Positions 42,518 to 50,946 of a DNA stretch of 64,000 bases are shown in pieces. The stretch comes from an uncultured Collinsella sp. (GTDB lineage Bacteria > Actinomycetota > Coriobacteriia > Coriobacteriales > Coriobacteriaceae). Position 1 is the stretch's first letter, and every line of letters begins with the position of its first letter. A program made the translations under genes and the position numbers. Under the pieces are notes generated by a model. The model made no database searches. It worked only from the letters and a program-made list of their open reading frames with translations, and was not told where the DNA came from. The DNA lies in the NCBI GenBank assembly GCA_902479075.1, contig CABSNK010000014.1, forward strand, positions 1 to 64,000, read 5' to 3'.

Positions 42518-43444
42518 ATGCAACCTCGACTACAACGCGACGCGCATCCACAGCCGGTATGCAGCCGTCGCATCTTTTTGGGTAGCGCTCTCGCTGCGAG
42601 CGCTACCGTTGTCGCCGGCGCGCTCGCCGGCTGCCAGCGCCCATCCACGCTGGAAGTAGTTCAGCCCACGACAGGCGGCGGTCGCGACGATCTGTCCGAT
42701 TCCGTGATCGGCAAGGACAAGATCCGTATCGGCATGGAGGCGGCCTACGCTCCGTACAACTGGCAGGTCTCCGAGGCCAGCGAGTACACCATCCCCATCG
42801 ACAACGTGCAGGGCGCCTATGCCGACGGCTACGACGTACAGATCGCCAAGATCGTCTGCAAGGCCCTCGGCGGCGAGCCCGTTGCCGTCAAACAGAGCTT
42901 CTCGGGCCTTATCGATTCGCTCAACAACGGCCAGATCGACCTCATCATCGCCGGTATGAGCGCCACGCCCGAGCGTGAGGAGTCGGTCGGCTTCTCCGAC
43001 CCGTACTTTATCGGTTACTTTGGCCTGTTCGTAAAAGAGGGCTCGCCCTACCAAAATGCGACAAAGCTCAGCGACTTTAGCGGCGCCACGGTCCTCGGCC
43101 AAAAGGACACCATGCTCGATACCGTCATCGACGAGATCCCGGGCGTTGTGCACAAAAACCCGGTCGATTCGGTCCCCACGGTGTTCTCGAATCTGCTGCA
43201 GGGCACGTGCGACGCCGTGACCTACAACACCGAGAACGAGAAGGGCTATATGGCCCAAAACCCGGGCATTGTCCCCATTCATTTTGCCGAGGGCGAGGGC
43301 TTTAAGCAGGAGGTCGCGGCAAACGTCGGCTGCCGCAAGGGCTCGGACAAGCTGCTTAAGCTCATCGACAAGACACTCAAGGGTGTCAGCCAGGAGGAGC
43401 GCGACCAAATGTGGGACGCGTGCCTCGACCGTCAGCCGGCATAG
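42518..43444 (+). CDS. Amino-acid ABC transporter substrate-binding lipoprotein
   Basis: A 308-residue secreted lipoprotein. The signal has SRRIFLG, which resembles a twin-arginine start, and ends in the lipobox LAGC. The mature part is a family 3 periplasmic-binding fold: IRIGMEAAYAPYNW, GYDVQIAKIVCKALG, FSGLIDSLNNGQIDLIIAGMSATPEREESVGFSDPY. First gene of a three-gene polar amino-acid import operon. ATG 42518 follows agggaagg. Confidence 0.92.
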   Translation: MQPRLQRDAHPQPVCSRRIFLGSALAASATVVAGALAGCQRPSTLEVVQPTTGGGRDDLSDSVIGKDKIRIGMEAAYAPYNWQVSEASEYTIPIDNVQGAYADGYDVQIAKIVCKALGGEPVAVKQSFSGLIDSLNNGQIDLIIAGMSATPEREESVGFSDPYFIGYFGLFVKEGSPYQNATKLSDFSGATVLGQKDTMLDTVIDEIPGVVHKNPVDSVPTVFSNLLQGTCDAVTYNTENEKGYMAQNPGIVPIHFAEGEGFKQEVAANVGCRKGSDKLLKLIDKTLKGVSQEERDQMWDACLDRQPA

Positions 43445-43453
43445 GGAGGCAGC

Positions 43454-44602
43454 ATGAAAACCATCAATCGTCTGGCCTCTTTTATCAAGGCCGACCACCG
43501 TTATGTGTACCTGGGCACGAGCGTTATCGCGGCGCTCGGCCTGGCGTTTAGCCAACGCAATCCCACGCCGCTGAGCTTCTTGGCGCCTACGGGCGTGTTC
43601 CAAGACTGCCTCTGGGCAATCCTTTGGGCCTGGCTCGTCGTGTCGGCGGCGGCGCTGGTCACCAAACTCATGCACTGGAACGACTATCGCGAAACGTCGC
43701 CGTTTGCTTCCGAGCGCTTCCGTCGCGGCGCGCGCCTGGGCAGCTACGTCGTGGTCGCCATCGCGGCGATCTTTTTCGTGGACCGCTGCGTCATGTCGTT
43801 TATCGACCTGGTGCAGGTGAGCATTGTCTCGGATTCCAACCCTAGCGACTTTTTGTCGAGTCTGGTCTACATGACCTACAAGAGCGGCGACTTCTTCATC
43901 CGCGGCATCGAGATCACCATCGCGCTCGCGACCTTCGGCACCGTCATCGCATTCTTCCTGGCGCTGCTCTTTGTGTTCCTGCGTATTCAGACCTTCGACC
44001 GCGTGGATAACGATCTGGTGCGCTTCTTTAAGAGCATTGGCCGCGGCTTTGCGACCATCTACTCTACCATCGTGCGCGGCACGCCCATGATGGTCCAGGG
44101 CCTGCTCATCTATTACGCGGGCTTCACCGTTTTGCGCGGCATGGGCTTCGAGACCGCCCAGGCCAACCAGATTTGGAGTACCTTCACCGCCGGCCTCGTC
44201 ACCATCTCGCTCAACTCCACCGCCTACATGATGGAGGTCCTGCGCGGCGGCATCGAGTCCATCGATCCCGGCCAGGCCGAGGCAGCACGCTCGCTGGGTC
44301 TGTCACAGTGGCAGGCTATGCGCAAAGTCGTGTTCCCCCAGGGCATTAAAAACGCGATTCCGGCGCTCACCAACGAGCTCATCATCAACATCAAGGATTC
44401 GTCGGTGCTCTCGGTCATCGGCGTGTTCGACCTTATGTACGCCACTACCACGGTCGCCGGCGTGTACTACCGCCAGATGGAGGTCTACTGCGTGGCGCTC
44501 GTGGTCTACCTGATCCTGACGCTTGTGGCGAGCCGCCTGCTCGAAGCCTTTGGCAAAAAGCTCGGCGCCGAGGCCCCGGCAACGCTGCCCAGCTCCAACT
44601 AG
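43454..44602 (+). CDS. Polar amino-acid ABC transporter permease
   Basis: A 382-residue permease: two extra helices in the first 120 residues, then the HisM/GlnP-type core with FFIRGIEITIALATFGTVIAF, VRGTPMMVQGLLIYY and the EAA loop GQAEAARSLGLSQWQAMRKVVFPQGIKNAIP. It follows the binding protein after 9 bases and precedes the ATPase by 22 bases. Confidence 0.92.
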   Translation: MKTINRLASFIKADHRYVYLGTSVIAALGLAFSQRNPTPLSFLAPTGVFQDCLWAILWAWLVVSAAALVTKLMHWNDYRETSPFASERFRRGARLGSYVVVAIAAIFFVDRCVMSFIDLVQVSIVSDSNPSDFLSSLVYMTYKSGDFFIRGIEITIALATFGTVIAFFLALLFVFLRIQTFDRVDNDLVRFFKSIGRGFATIYSTIVRGTPMMVQGLLIYYAGFTVLRGMGFETAQANQIWSTFTAGLVTISLNSTAYMMEVLRGGIESIDPGQAEAARSLGLSQWQAMRKVVFPQGIKNAIPALTNELIINIKDSSVLSVIGVFDLMYATTTVAGVYYRQMEVYCVALVVYLILTLVASRLLEAFGKKLGAEAPATLPSSN

Positions 44603-44624
44603 GCTCAAGACGAGGAGAATCATC

Positions 44625-45410
44625 ATGGCAGATACCGCCACTACCGGCACCGCGGCCGCCGCACAGACCAATGGGCCGCTTATCCGCGTCGAGGGCCTGC
44701 GCAAGAGCTTCGGCTCGCTCGAGGTGCTTAAGGGCATCGACCTGTCCGTTAACCCCGGCGAGGTCGTTACCATTATCGGCGCCTCGGGCTCGGGCAAGTC
44801 GACCTTCCTGCGCTGCCTCAACCTGCTCGAGACTCCGGACGCGGGCCATATCTGGTTTCACGGCCAGGACCTTACGGCCGAGCGCTGCAACATTAACAAG
44901 CTGCGTGAGGACATCGGCATGGTGTTCCAGGGCTTTAACCTGTTCAACAACATGGATGTGCTCGACAACTGCACGCTCGCGCCCGTCACGCTCAAAAAGA
45001 TGAGCAAGGCCGAGGCCGAGAAGGTCGCGATGGAGCATCTGACGAGCGTGGGGCTCGAAAAGTTCGCGCACGCCGCCGTGGGCCGCCTATCCGGTGGCCA
45101 AAAGCAGCGCGTGGCCATCGCGCGCGCCCTGTGCATGAATCCGCAGATCATGCTGTTCGACGAGCCGACCTCCGCACTCGACCCCGAGATCGTGGGAGAG
45201 GTGCTCGAGGTCATGCGCAAGCTTGCGGCCGACGGCATGACCATGGTCGTCGTCACGCACGAGATGGCCTTTGCCCGAACCGTGTCCGACCGCGTGGTCT
45301 TTATGGACAAGGGCGTGGTGCTCGAGGACGCCGCGCCGGCCGAGCTCTTCGGCAACCCCAAGCACCAGCGCACCCGCGAGTTCCTCTCGCGTTATCTCGA
45401 GGACAAATAA
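44625..45410 (+). CDS. Polar amino-acid ABC transporter ATPase
   Basis: A 261-residue ATPase of the GlnQ/HisP type: Walker A GASGSGKSTFLR, Q loop MVFQGFNLF, signature LSGGQKQRVAIARA, Walker B IMLFDEPTSALDPE and the switch His in VVTHEM. ATG 44625 follows gaggaga. Final gene of the importer operon; ends before a short hairpin. Confidence 0.94.
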   Translation: MADTATTGTAAAAQTNGPLIRVEGLRKSFGSLEVLKGIDLSVNPGEVVTIIGASGSGKSTFLRCLNLLETPDAGHIWFHGQDLTAERCNINKLREDIGMVFQGFNLFNNMDVLDNCTLAPVTLKKMSKAEAEKVAMEHLTSVGLEKFAHAAVGRLSGGQKQRVAIARALCMNPQIMLFDEPTSALDPEIVGEVLEVMRKLAADGMTMVVVTHEMAFARTVSDRVVFMDKGVVLEDAAPAELFGNPKHQRTREFLSRYLEDK

Positions 45411-45433
45411 CCGACCGCAAACTCTTGCGTTGC

Positions 45434-45460
45434 AGGGCCGCTCCCGTGGGGCGGCCTTTG
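45434..45460 (+). terminator. Terminator after the amino-acid importer operon
   Basis: agggccgctccc pairs with ggggcggccttt, followed by a short T-rich run, 24 bases after the stop codon. Confidence 0.6.
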
Positions 45461-45482
45461 TCGTCACAATCGAAAGGATGTC

Positions 45483-46898
45483 ATGGCCGAGGTTTGGCGC
45501 TTCTTTGCGCATGAGGACGATTTTGCTGATTTGGATGAAACTGGCGCGTGCGAGCGCCTGGGGCGCGTGCTGTCGTTTCCGACCATCTCGAGCATGGATG
45601 CCGAGGCGGTGGACTGGCAGCCGTTCGACGACCTGCGCGCCTATATGCAGCAGGCCTGGCCGCACGTATTTGCGGCGGGCGAGGTCGAGCTTATCGACCA
45701 TTCGCTATTGGTGACACTTAGCGGTTCCGACCCCGCCCTCAAACCCGTCATGCTCATGGGCCACATGGACGTGGTCCCCGTGGTGCCCGGCACCGAGGCT
45801 GACTGGACGTATGCCCCCTTTAGCGGACATGTGGACGACACCTACATTTGGGGTCGCGGTGCCATCGACATGAAAGACCAGGTCGCAGGCATTCTCGAGG
45901 CGGTTGAGTATGCGTTGGCGCACGGCTGGGAGCACAAGCGTTCCCTGCTGCTCGCTTTTGGCCAGGACGAGGAAACCACGCAGTACGGCGCGGGAGCAAT
46001 CGGCCGCGTGCTCGAGGAACGCGGCGTTGAACTTGAATACCTGATCGACGAGGGCGACTACCGCATCGTTTCGGATGCCGAGTACAGCGCGGGCGAGGGT
46101 TGGCTCATGCACGCCGACCTCGCGGAGAAGGGCTATGCCGATATCGTGCTCAAGACGAAGAGTGAGGGTGGACATTCTTCTAACCCCTACGGCGGCACGT
46201 CGCTCGAGGTGCTCAGCCGTGCCATCACCGCAATCTGCGATATCGAGTGGCCGACGCGCGTGACCGACTTGCTTGCCGCCCAGCTCGTCGAGCTGGGGCT
46301 CTACACGGCGGATGAAATTGCCGCCAACGGGGGCGCCATTGTCCGCGATTGCCTCGCCAGCAAGAAGCTCTATCCGCTGGTGACGACCACCTGCGCACCC
46401 ACGCAGATCGAGGGTGGCAGCACCGGCGCCAACGTAATGCCGCAGGATATGTGGGCCAACATCAACTTCCGCATGCTCGAGGGCACGAGCGTGGCCGACG
46501 TTGTGGCGCGCTGCCGTGAGGCGGTTGCCGGGGCGGACCTTGCCGGTCGTGTCGAAGTGGAGCTAGGCCCCGGCAGCCCCGAACCCTCGCCGTCCCTGCG
46601 CATCGGTGGCCCCGGCCTCGAGGCGGTTCGCTCCATCGCCGCCCGCTATTTCCGTGATCCAAAGGGGACGGAGGAAAATGGATCATTCGAGCCAGTGGCA
46701 ATTGTGCCCTCGACCGTGATCGATGCGACCGACGCTGCCAACTACCAGCGCATTTGCCCTGAGTGCATTCGCTTCTCGGCCTTTGTGGTTGATGACGACG
46801 AGTGCGATCGCGGCGTCCACGGCACCAACGAGCGCATCACCTGCCGCGCCTACCTCCAGGGTATCCGCTTTTTCATCGCTCTGCTTCAAACGCTCTAG
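45483..46898 (+). CDS. M20 family metallopeptidase, with a palindromic repeat read in frame
   Basis: A 471-residue dinuclear zinc peptidase: metal His in MLMGHMDVVP, bridging Asp in WGRGAIDMKDQ, catalytic Glu pair in FGQDEETTQYGA, lid-domain residues EGGHSSNPYGG, and a C-terminal HGTNERI with the last His ligand. Such enzymes are dipeptidases or carboxypeptidases. The segment RDPKGTEENGSFE (46652-46690) is coded by a dispersed palindrome of the ggggacggaggaaaa type and looks like an in-frame insertion before the conserved ATDAANYQ region. Downstream of an amino-acid importer, which suits peptide use. Confidence 0.88.
   Translation: MAEVWRFFAHEDDFADLDETGACERLGRVLSFPTISSMDAEAVDWQPFDDLRAYMQQAWPHVFAAGEVELIDHSLLVTLSGSDPALKPVMLMGHMDVVPVVPGTEADWTYAPFSGHVDDTYIWGRGAIDMKDQVAGILEAVEYALAHGWEHKRSLLLAFGQDEETTQYGAGAIGRVLEERGVELEYLIDEGDYRIVSDAEYSAGEGWLMHADLAEKGYADIVLKTKSEGGHSSNPYGGTSLEVLSRAITAICDIEWPTRVTDLLAAQLVELGLYTADEIAANGGAIVRDCLASKKLYPLVTTTCAPTQIEGGSTGANVMPQDMWANINFRMLEGTSVADVVARCREAVAGADLAGRVEVELGPGSPEPSPSLRIGGPGLEAVRSIAARYFRDPKGTEENGSFEPVAIVPSTVIDATDAANYQRICPECIRFSAFVVDDDECDRGVHGTNERITCRAYLQGIRFFIALLQTL
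46655..46685. repeat. Palindromic repeat inside the M20 peptidase gene
   Basis: tgatcca ... tggatca arms flank the core ggggacggaggaaaa; a relative lies in non-coding DNA at 27789. It is read as KGTEENGS in the peptidase. Confidence 0.7.
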
Positions 46899-46912
46899 CC
46901 AAAAACAAGCTC

Positions 46913-46945
46913 TTGGTGCAATGGGGTCAGGTTTGTTTGCACCAA
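46913..46945. terminator. Hairpin after the M20 peptidase gene
   Basis: Perfect 9-base arms ttggtgcaa and ttgcaccaa with a T/G-rich loop, 15 bases after the stop codon. No long T tract, so efficiency is uncertain. Confidence 0.45.
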
Positions 46946-47033
46946 TCATTCCGTGCGGGTTATATGCAGGTTTGCCTGCGCACGCTATCATGTATGGGTT
47001 AGACCGCAACTATGTACCCCATACACGAAGGGA

Positions 47034-47066
47034 TGCGCATGTATCTGAAGATCGACATGTTCTAGC
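47034..47066 (+). CDS. Possible leader peptide before prfA
   Basis: A 10-codon frame MRMYLKIDMF ending in TAG, with acgaaggg just upstream, sits 80 bases before prfA in a 247-base gap. Ribosome-site quality and position suggest a translated leader; no codon bias gives its signal away. It ends in UAG, a codon read by RF1. Could be chance. Confidence 0.3.
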
Positions 47067-47145
47067 TGGGCTTACCCCCGCAGTGGCGCCATGCGCCCCA
47101 TCATTCTGCCGATTTTCATCTTCACGCATATAAAGGAGTCCTGCC

Positions 47146-48213
47146 ATGCGCGACAAGCTCGAAAAGATCATCAAGGCCTACGAGGAGCTCGAGAAGAAGC
47201 TGTCCGACCCGGCCGTCGCCTCCGACATCAAGGAGTTCACGCGTCTCAACAAGGAGTACGCGCACCAGTCCGACCTCATTGCTGCCTCGCGCGAGTACAT
47301 CGGCGCGCTCGACGACATCGAGGCTGCCAAGGAAATGCTCCACGATACTACCGATGCCGATGAGAAGGAGATGCTCCAGATGGACATCTCCGAAAACGAG
47401 GCCAAGCTTCCCCAGCTCGAGGAAGATATCAAGTACATGCTCATCCCGAGCGACCCCAACGACGACAAGAACACCATCGTCGAGATCCGCTCCGCCGCCG
47501 GTGGCGACGAGGCGGCCATCTTCGCCGGCGACCTGTACAAGATGTACCAGCGCTTTTGCGAGTCGCGTGGCTGGAAGACCACCGTGCTCGATTCCAGCCC
47601 CAGCGAGGCCGGCGGCTTTAAGTCCATCGAGTTCAAGGTCGAGGGCGACCGCGTCTACTCCGTCATGAAGTTCGAGTCCGGCGTGCACCGTGTCCAGCGC
47701 GTTCCCAAGACCGAGTCTCAGGGCCGCATCCAGACCTCCACGGCAACCGTCGCAGTGCTTCCCGAGGCCGAGGAGATTGACGTCCAGATCAACCAGTCCG
47801 ACCTGCGTATCGACACTTACTGCGCTTCGGGCCCTGGCGGTCAGTGCGTTAACACCACCTACTCCGCCGTGCGTATCACTCACCTGCCCACCAACACCGT
47901 GGTGCAGTCGCAGGAGCAGCGCTCCCAGATCCAGAACCGCGAGGTCTGCATGCAGATGCTGCGTGCCCGTCTGTACGAGATGGAACTCGAGAAGCAGCAG
48001 GCCGAGCTCGGCGCCGAGCGCCAGAGCCAGATCGGCCACGGCAACCGTTCCGAGAAGATCCGTACCTACAACCAGCCCCAGGACCGCGTGACCGACCACC
48101 GCATCGGTTTCAACTCCACCTACAACGGCGTCCTTCTGGGCGACCAGCTCGGCACCGTGATCGAGGCGCTCGCCGCCGCCGAGCGAGCCGAGAAGCTGGC
48201 ACAGGCTGTGTAG
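47146..48213 (+). CDS. prfA: Peptide chain release factor 1
   Basis: A 355-residue class I release factor. The GGQ motif is in SGPGGQCVNTTYSAVR, followed by QSQEQRSQIQNRE. The codon-reading PxT tripeptide region reads RVPKTESQGRIQTSTATVAV. It ends translation at UAA/UAG in the ribosomal A site. aaaggag precedes the ATG. prmC, the enzyme that methylates its GGQ glutamine, lies 637 bases downstream, so the pair keeps the usual order although split by repeats. Confidence 0.96.
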   Translation: MRDKLEKIIKAYEELEKKLSDPAVASDIKEFTRLNKEYAHQSDLIAASREYIGALDDIEAAKEMLHDTTDADEKEMLQMDISENEAKLPQLEEDIKYMLIPSDPNDDKNTIVEIRSAAGGDEAAIFAGDLYKMYQRFCESRGWKTTVLDSSPSEAGGFKSIEFKVEGDRVYSVMKFESGVHRVQRVPKTESQGRIQTSTATVAVLPEAEEIDVQINQSDLRIDTYCASGPGGQCVNTTYSAVRITHLPTNTVVQSQEQRSQIQNREVCMQMLRARLYEMELEKQQAELGAERQSQIGHGNRSEKIRTYNQPQDRVTDHRIGFNSTYNGVLLGDQLGTVIEALAAAERAEKLAQAV

Positions 48214-48216
48214 TGG

Positions 48217-48372
48217 GTTACGCGGTTTTACCAAACCGCGTAACGGCTCGACGCTGCGCGGGCCGCATTTGGACAATCTGACGTTCAACTTCAAGGGCGC
48301 GACCAGAAGGTCAGCGCCCTTTCGTTTCACGTCACCTTGTCTCAAATGCGACCCGCTCGCTGTCCGTCCTCT
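48217..48372 (+). repeat. Structured dispersed element, copy B
   Basis: Starts 4 bases after the prfA stop codon. Hairpin gttacgcggttt/aaaccgcgtaac (48217-48244), long helix 48257-48274 with 48338-48356, inner helix tgacgt/acgtca, terminal hairpin 48294-48320 (agggcgc gacc agaa ggtc). Confidence 0.75.
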
Positions 48373-48444
48373 GCCTGCGGCGTTGCCTTGCTCCGGATGC
48401 GGTATGCTCAACCTGCGGCGCCTTAGAGGTGGTCATTGGGGACG

Positions 48445-48584
48445 TTCTTAAACGACTAGGTTGGGCTTATTGCTTTGAGATGTTATTCAATCGTCTTTGA
48501 TAGACTTCAAGCTGTCTACCTGCTGAAAGCAATTAACGGTATGCATCTGCAATTGAAAATATTGCTTGAAAAATCGTCCAAGAA
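48445..48584. repeat. Probable decayed relative of the 158-bp element
   Basis: The centre caagctgtctacctgc at 48509 matches the 27857 copy, and outer ends ttcttaaacga / tcgtccaagaa are weak inverted repeats. The AT-rich 48450-48700 stretch otherwise holds nothing I can support. Confidence 0.4.
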
Positions 48585-48849
48585 GTCGCGGGGTGATTTT
48601 TGACGCGTTGCGCGTCAAGTGATGTGGCAAGCGTTTGGTTAGATATTGGTTAGTTTTGGGGCAACCTTGCCAAAAGCTTGACGAATGCAAATCTAGACGT
48701 CGGCGAATGAACACTTTGAGCGAGCCCGGTGCAAAATTCTGGGCTGATTCTCGATAATCGCCTTCAATCGTCTCTTGCCAAGCGCTGGCCTCGCGTACAA
48801 TCTGCTCCGACATTCGCGCGCCGCCCGGCGCTTAAGAGGGGAGGACCCC

Positions 48850-50100
48850 ATGGCAAACGAGATCTGGACCATCAAGCGTTGTCTCGAGTGGACCAAGGAG
48901 TACCTGGCCGAGCGCGGCGAGGAACACCCCCGACTTTCTGCCGAGTGGCTGCTCTGCGCTGCCACGGGTCTGGCGCGCATTGACTTATATATGCGTATGG
49001 ACGAGACGCTCGATGCGGCGCAGCTCGAGACCATGCACGCGGCGGTCGTCCGCCGCGCCAAGGGCGAGCCGCTGCAGTACATCACCGGCAGCACGCAGTT
49101 CCGCATGATCGACGTCGCGTGCGCCCCCGGCGTACTCATTCCGCGTCCCGAGACCGAGATGCTCGTCGAGGAAGTCCTCAATTATCTGGATGCCGAGGTG
49201 CTGAGCCCCGAGGCTGCCGCCCGTCAGCGCGTTGAGCTGCCCTGGAACGACGAGGTCGAGCAAGCGCGCAAAGTCGAAGCCGCATTGGCCGACGAGCGAG
49301 CGACGGCCGAGCGCCGTGCCGCTAACCTCACGGCTGCCGATGAGGCTGCGCTGGGTGGCGACGTACTGGGCAGCCGTGCCTATGCCGAGGAACTGGCCGA
49401 CCGCGAGGCCGAGGAAGCCGCCACGCAGATAGCAGAAGCCGAAGCCGCGGAAGCCGCCGAGCCCGAGCTCGACGAATACGGCATCGCCATCGAAGGCGCC
49501 GACCACGAGGCGTCTCTGACGGAGGATGCCGCCGCGCCCGCTCCGGTCGAGCCCAGTATCGCCCGCGTTCTCGAGGTCGGCTGCGGCACGGGCTGCATCT
49601 CGCTTTCCCTTGCCTGGGAGCGCCGCGGCCATGTCACCTGCACCGCTACCGATATCGAACCGCGTGCCATTGACCTGGCCACCAAAAACCGCGACGCGCT
49701 CGGGCTTACGTCCGATGAGGTCGCCTTCAGCCTCACAAACCTGGTGAGCTCTATCCCCCGCGAGGAATGGGGCACCTTCGACGTGCTCGTCTCCAACCCG
49801 CCTTACATTCCGACTGACGTCATGCGCTCGCTGCCGCACGAGGTCAAGGACTTCGAGCCCGATTTAGCGCTCGAGGGCGGCGCCGACGGCCTCGATATCT
49901 TCCGCCGCCTGCTCAATGCGGCGCCCTATATGCTGCGCGCCGGCGGCCTGTTTGCCTGCGAGCTCTACGAGGGCGCCCTCGATGCCGCGGCCGAGCTCTG
50001 TCGCCAGGCGGGTCTCTCGGACGTGCGCATCGTCCGCGACCTCACCGATCGTCCCCGCATCGTCAGAGCCATCGTCACCGAGCCCAAACAGCGCCAGTAA
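48850..50100 (+). CDS. prmC: Release factor glutamine methyltransferase PrmC with a large insertion
   Basis: A 416-residue protein; PrmC is usually about 280. The N-terminal helical domain (residues 1-80) and VLIPRPETEMLVEE are normal. From about residue 120 to 235 there is an Ala/Glu-rich, probably helical insertion (for example ADREAEEAATQIAEAEAAEA). The methyltransferase core then resumes with RVLEVGCGTGCISLSLA (SAM site), VSNPPYIPTDV (catalytic NPPY) and ALEGGADGLDIFRRLL. It methylates the GGQ glutamine of RF1/RF2. ATG 48850 follows ggggagga. The insertion keeps the frame and the motifs, so the enzyme is probably active. Confidence 0.93.
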   Translation: MANEIWTIKRCLEWTKEYLAERGEEHPRLSAEWLLCAATGLARIDLYMRMDETLDAAQLETMHAAVVRRAKGEPLQYITGSTQFRMIDVACAPGVLIPRPETEMLVEEVLNYLDAEVLSPEAAARQRVELPWNDEVEQARKVEAALADERATAERRAANLTAADEAALGGDVLGSRAYAEELADREAEEAATQIAEAEAAEAAEPELDEYGIAIEGADHEASLTEDAAAPAPVEPSIARVLEVGCGTGCISLSLAWERRGHVTCTATDIEPRAIDLATKNRDALGLTSDEVAFSLTNLVSSIPREEWGTFDVLVSNPPYIPTDVMRSLPHEVKDFEPDLALEGGADGLDIFRRLLNAAPYMLRAGGLFACELYEGALDAAAELCRQAGLSDVRIVRDLTDRPRIVRAIVTEPKQRQ

Positions 50101-50114
50101 TATTTATTAACTGG

Positions 50115-50144
50115 TTAGCAAAAATTATAAATTAGTTTATAATT
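50115..50144 (+). promoter_or_regulatory. hicAB promoter with overlapping palindromic operator
   Basis: -35 TTAGCA (50115-50120), 17-base spacer, -10 TATAAT (50138-50143). The palindrome aattataaa / tttataatt with a 4-base centre (50123-50144) covers the -10 box, as expected for autoregulation by a HicB-type antitoxin. Confidence 0.7.
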
Positions 50145-50168
50145 AGGACGGCTGAAAGAGGTCGGCCC

Positions 50169-50354
50169 ATGCAACCTCCTACCTTTCGGGAAATCATTGC
50201 CCTACTCAAGCACGATGGATTCGTGGAGGTCGCGCAAGTCGGTAGTCATGCTAAGCATGTTTCTGGTGACCGTGTTGTCACCGCGAACGGCTCTGGTGGT
50301 GATCGACCAAAGAAGGGCACGTGGGCAAGTATTCGTCGCCAAGCTGGATGGTAG
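50169..50354 (+). CDS. hicA: HicA family mRNA interferase toxin
   Basis: A 61-residue double-stranded-RNA-binding-like protein: FREIIALLKHDGFVEVAQVGSHAKHV with catalytic His27, then GTWASIRRQAGW. HicA cleaves mRNA until bound by HicB. Residues between the His and the C-terminus (GDRVVTANGSGGDRPKKG) fit the usual length. The antitoxin gene begins 11 bases later. An AT-rich promoter lies upstream. Confidence 0.9.
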   Translation: MQPPTFREIIALLKHDGFVEVAQVGSHAKHVSGDRVVTANGSGGDRPKKGTWASIRRQAGW

Positions 50355-50365
50355 CTGGAGGCAAA

Positions 50366-50812
50366 ATGAGGCAGCGATTTACCTATGACTGCGTTCTCAT
50401 AAAAGAAGACGACGGTTACTGCGCTAGCTTCCCGCAGATTCCTGGCACCTTTGCCGATGGCGACACGCGCGAAGAAGCGATTGCCCATGCCACCGAGGCA
50501 CTGATGGCGTTTTTGGCCGACGACCTCAACAACGGTTTGACTCCGGCAGGGTACGAACGCTCGGCCGAGGTCGTGGCCCTTTCAGTCGAAATCGACCACG
50601 ATGGCGCTCGGGAAGCGGCGTGCCGAACATTTAAAGACGCAGCGCTGGACCTCAAAGTCTCCGCTTCGCGGATTACCGCGCTGGTCAAAGCAGGAAAGCT
50701 CGATGTTGAACTCGTCGACGGCCGTCGGATGATAACGATAGACAGCATCGAGCGCTACGCCGCCCAAGAACGCCACGCCGGCAGGCCAAAGAAGTTCGTC
50801 GCAGTCCAATAA
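50366..50812 (+). CDS. hicB: HicB family antitoxin
   Basis: A 148-residue protein: N-terminal HicB fold YDCVLIKEDDGYCASFPQIPGTFADGDTREEAIAHATEAL, followed by a C-terminal DNA-binding part (VSASRITALVKAGKLDVELVDGRRMITIDSIERYAAQ) that resembles a small excisionase-like or helix-turn-helix domain. ATG 50366 follows ggagg. It neutralises HicA and probably represses the palindromic promoter upstream of hicA. Confidence 0.88.
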   Translation: MRQRFTYDCVLIKEDDGYCASFPQIPGTFADGDTREEAIAHATEALMAFLADDLNNGLTPAGYERSAEVVALSVEIDHDGAREAACRTFKDAALDLKVSASRITALVKAGKLDVELVDGRRMITIDSIERYAAQERHAGRPKKFVAVQ

Positions 50813-50946
50813 CCCCCTCACTTTCACCGACTACTAGAGCCGCTCACCAAACCAACATGCGCTCTGGGCAAATAGGTTGAACGTTTCGTGCGAGAATGCC
50901 CCACAGTAAATAAACTTGCACCAGAGCGTAAGGGGCTGGCATACAC

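Noticed and set aside
48487..48813. A 108-residue minus-strand frame between prfA and prmC
   Set aside because: It lies in decayed repeat DNA, has no ribosome site and no family resemblance; composition differs from real genes here.
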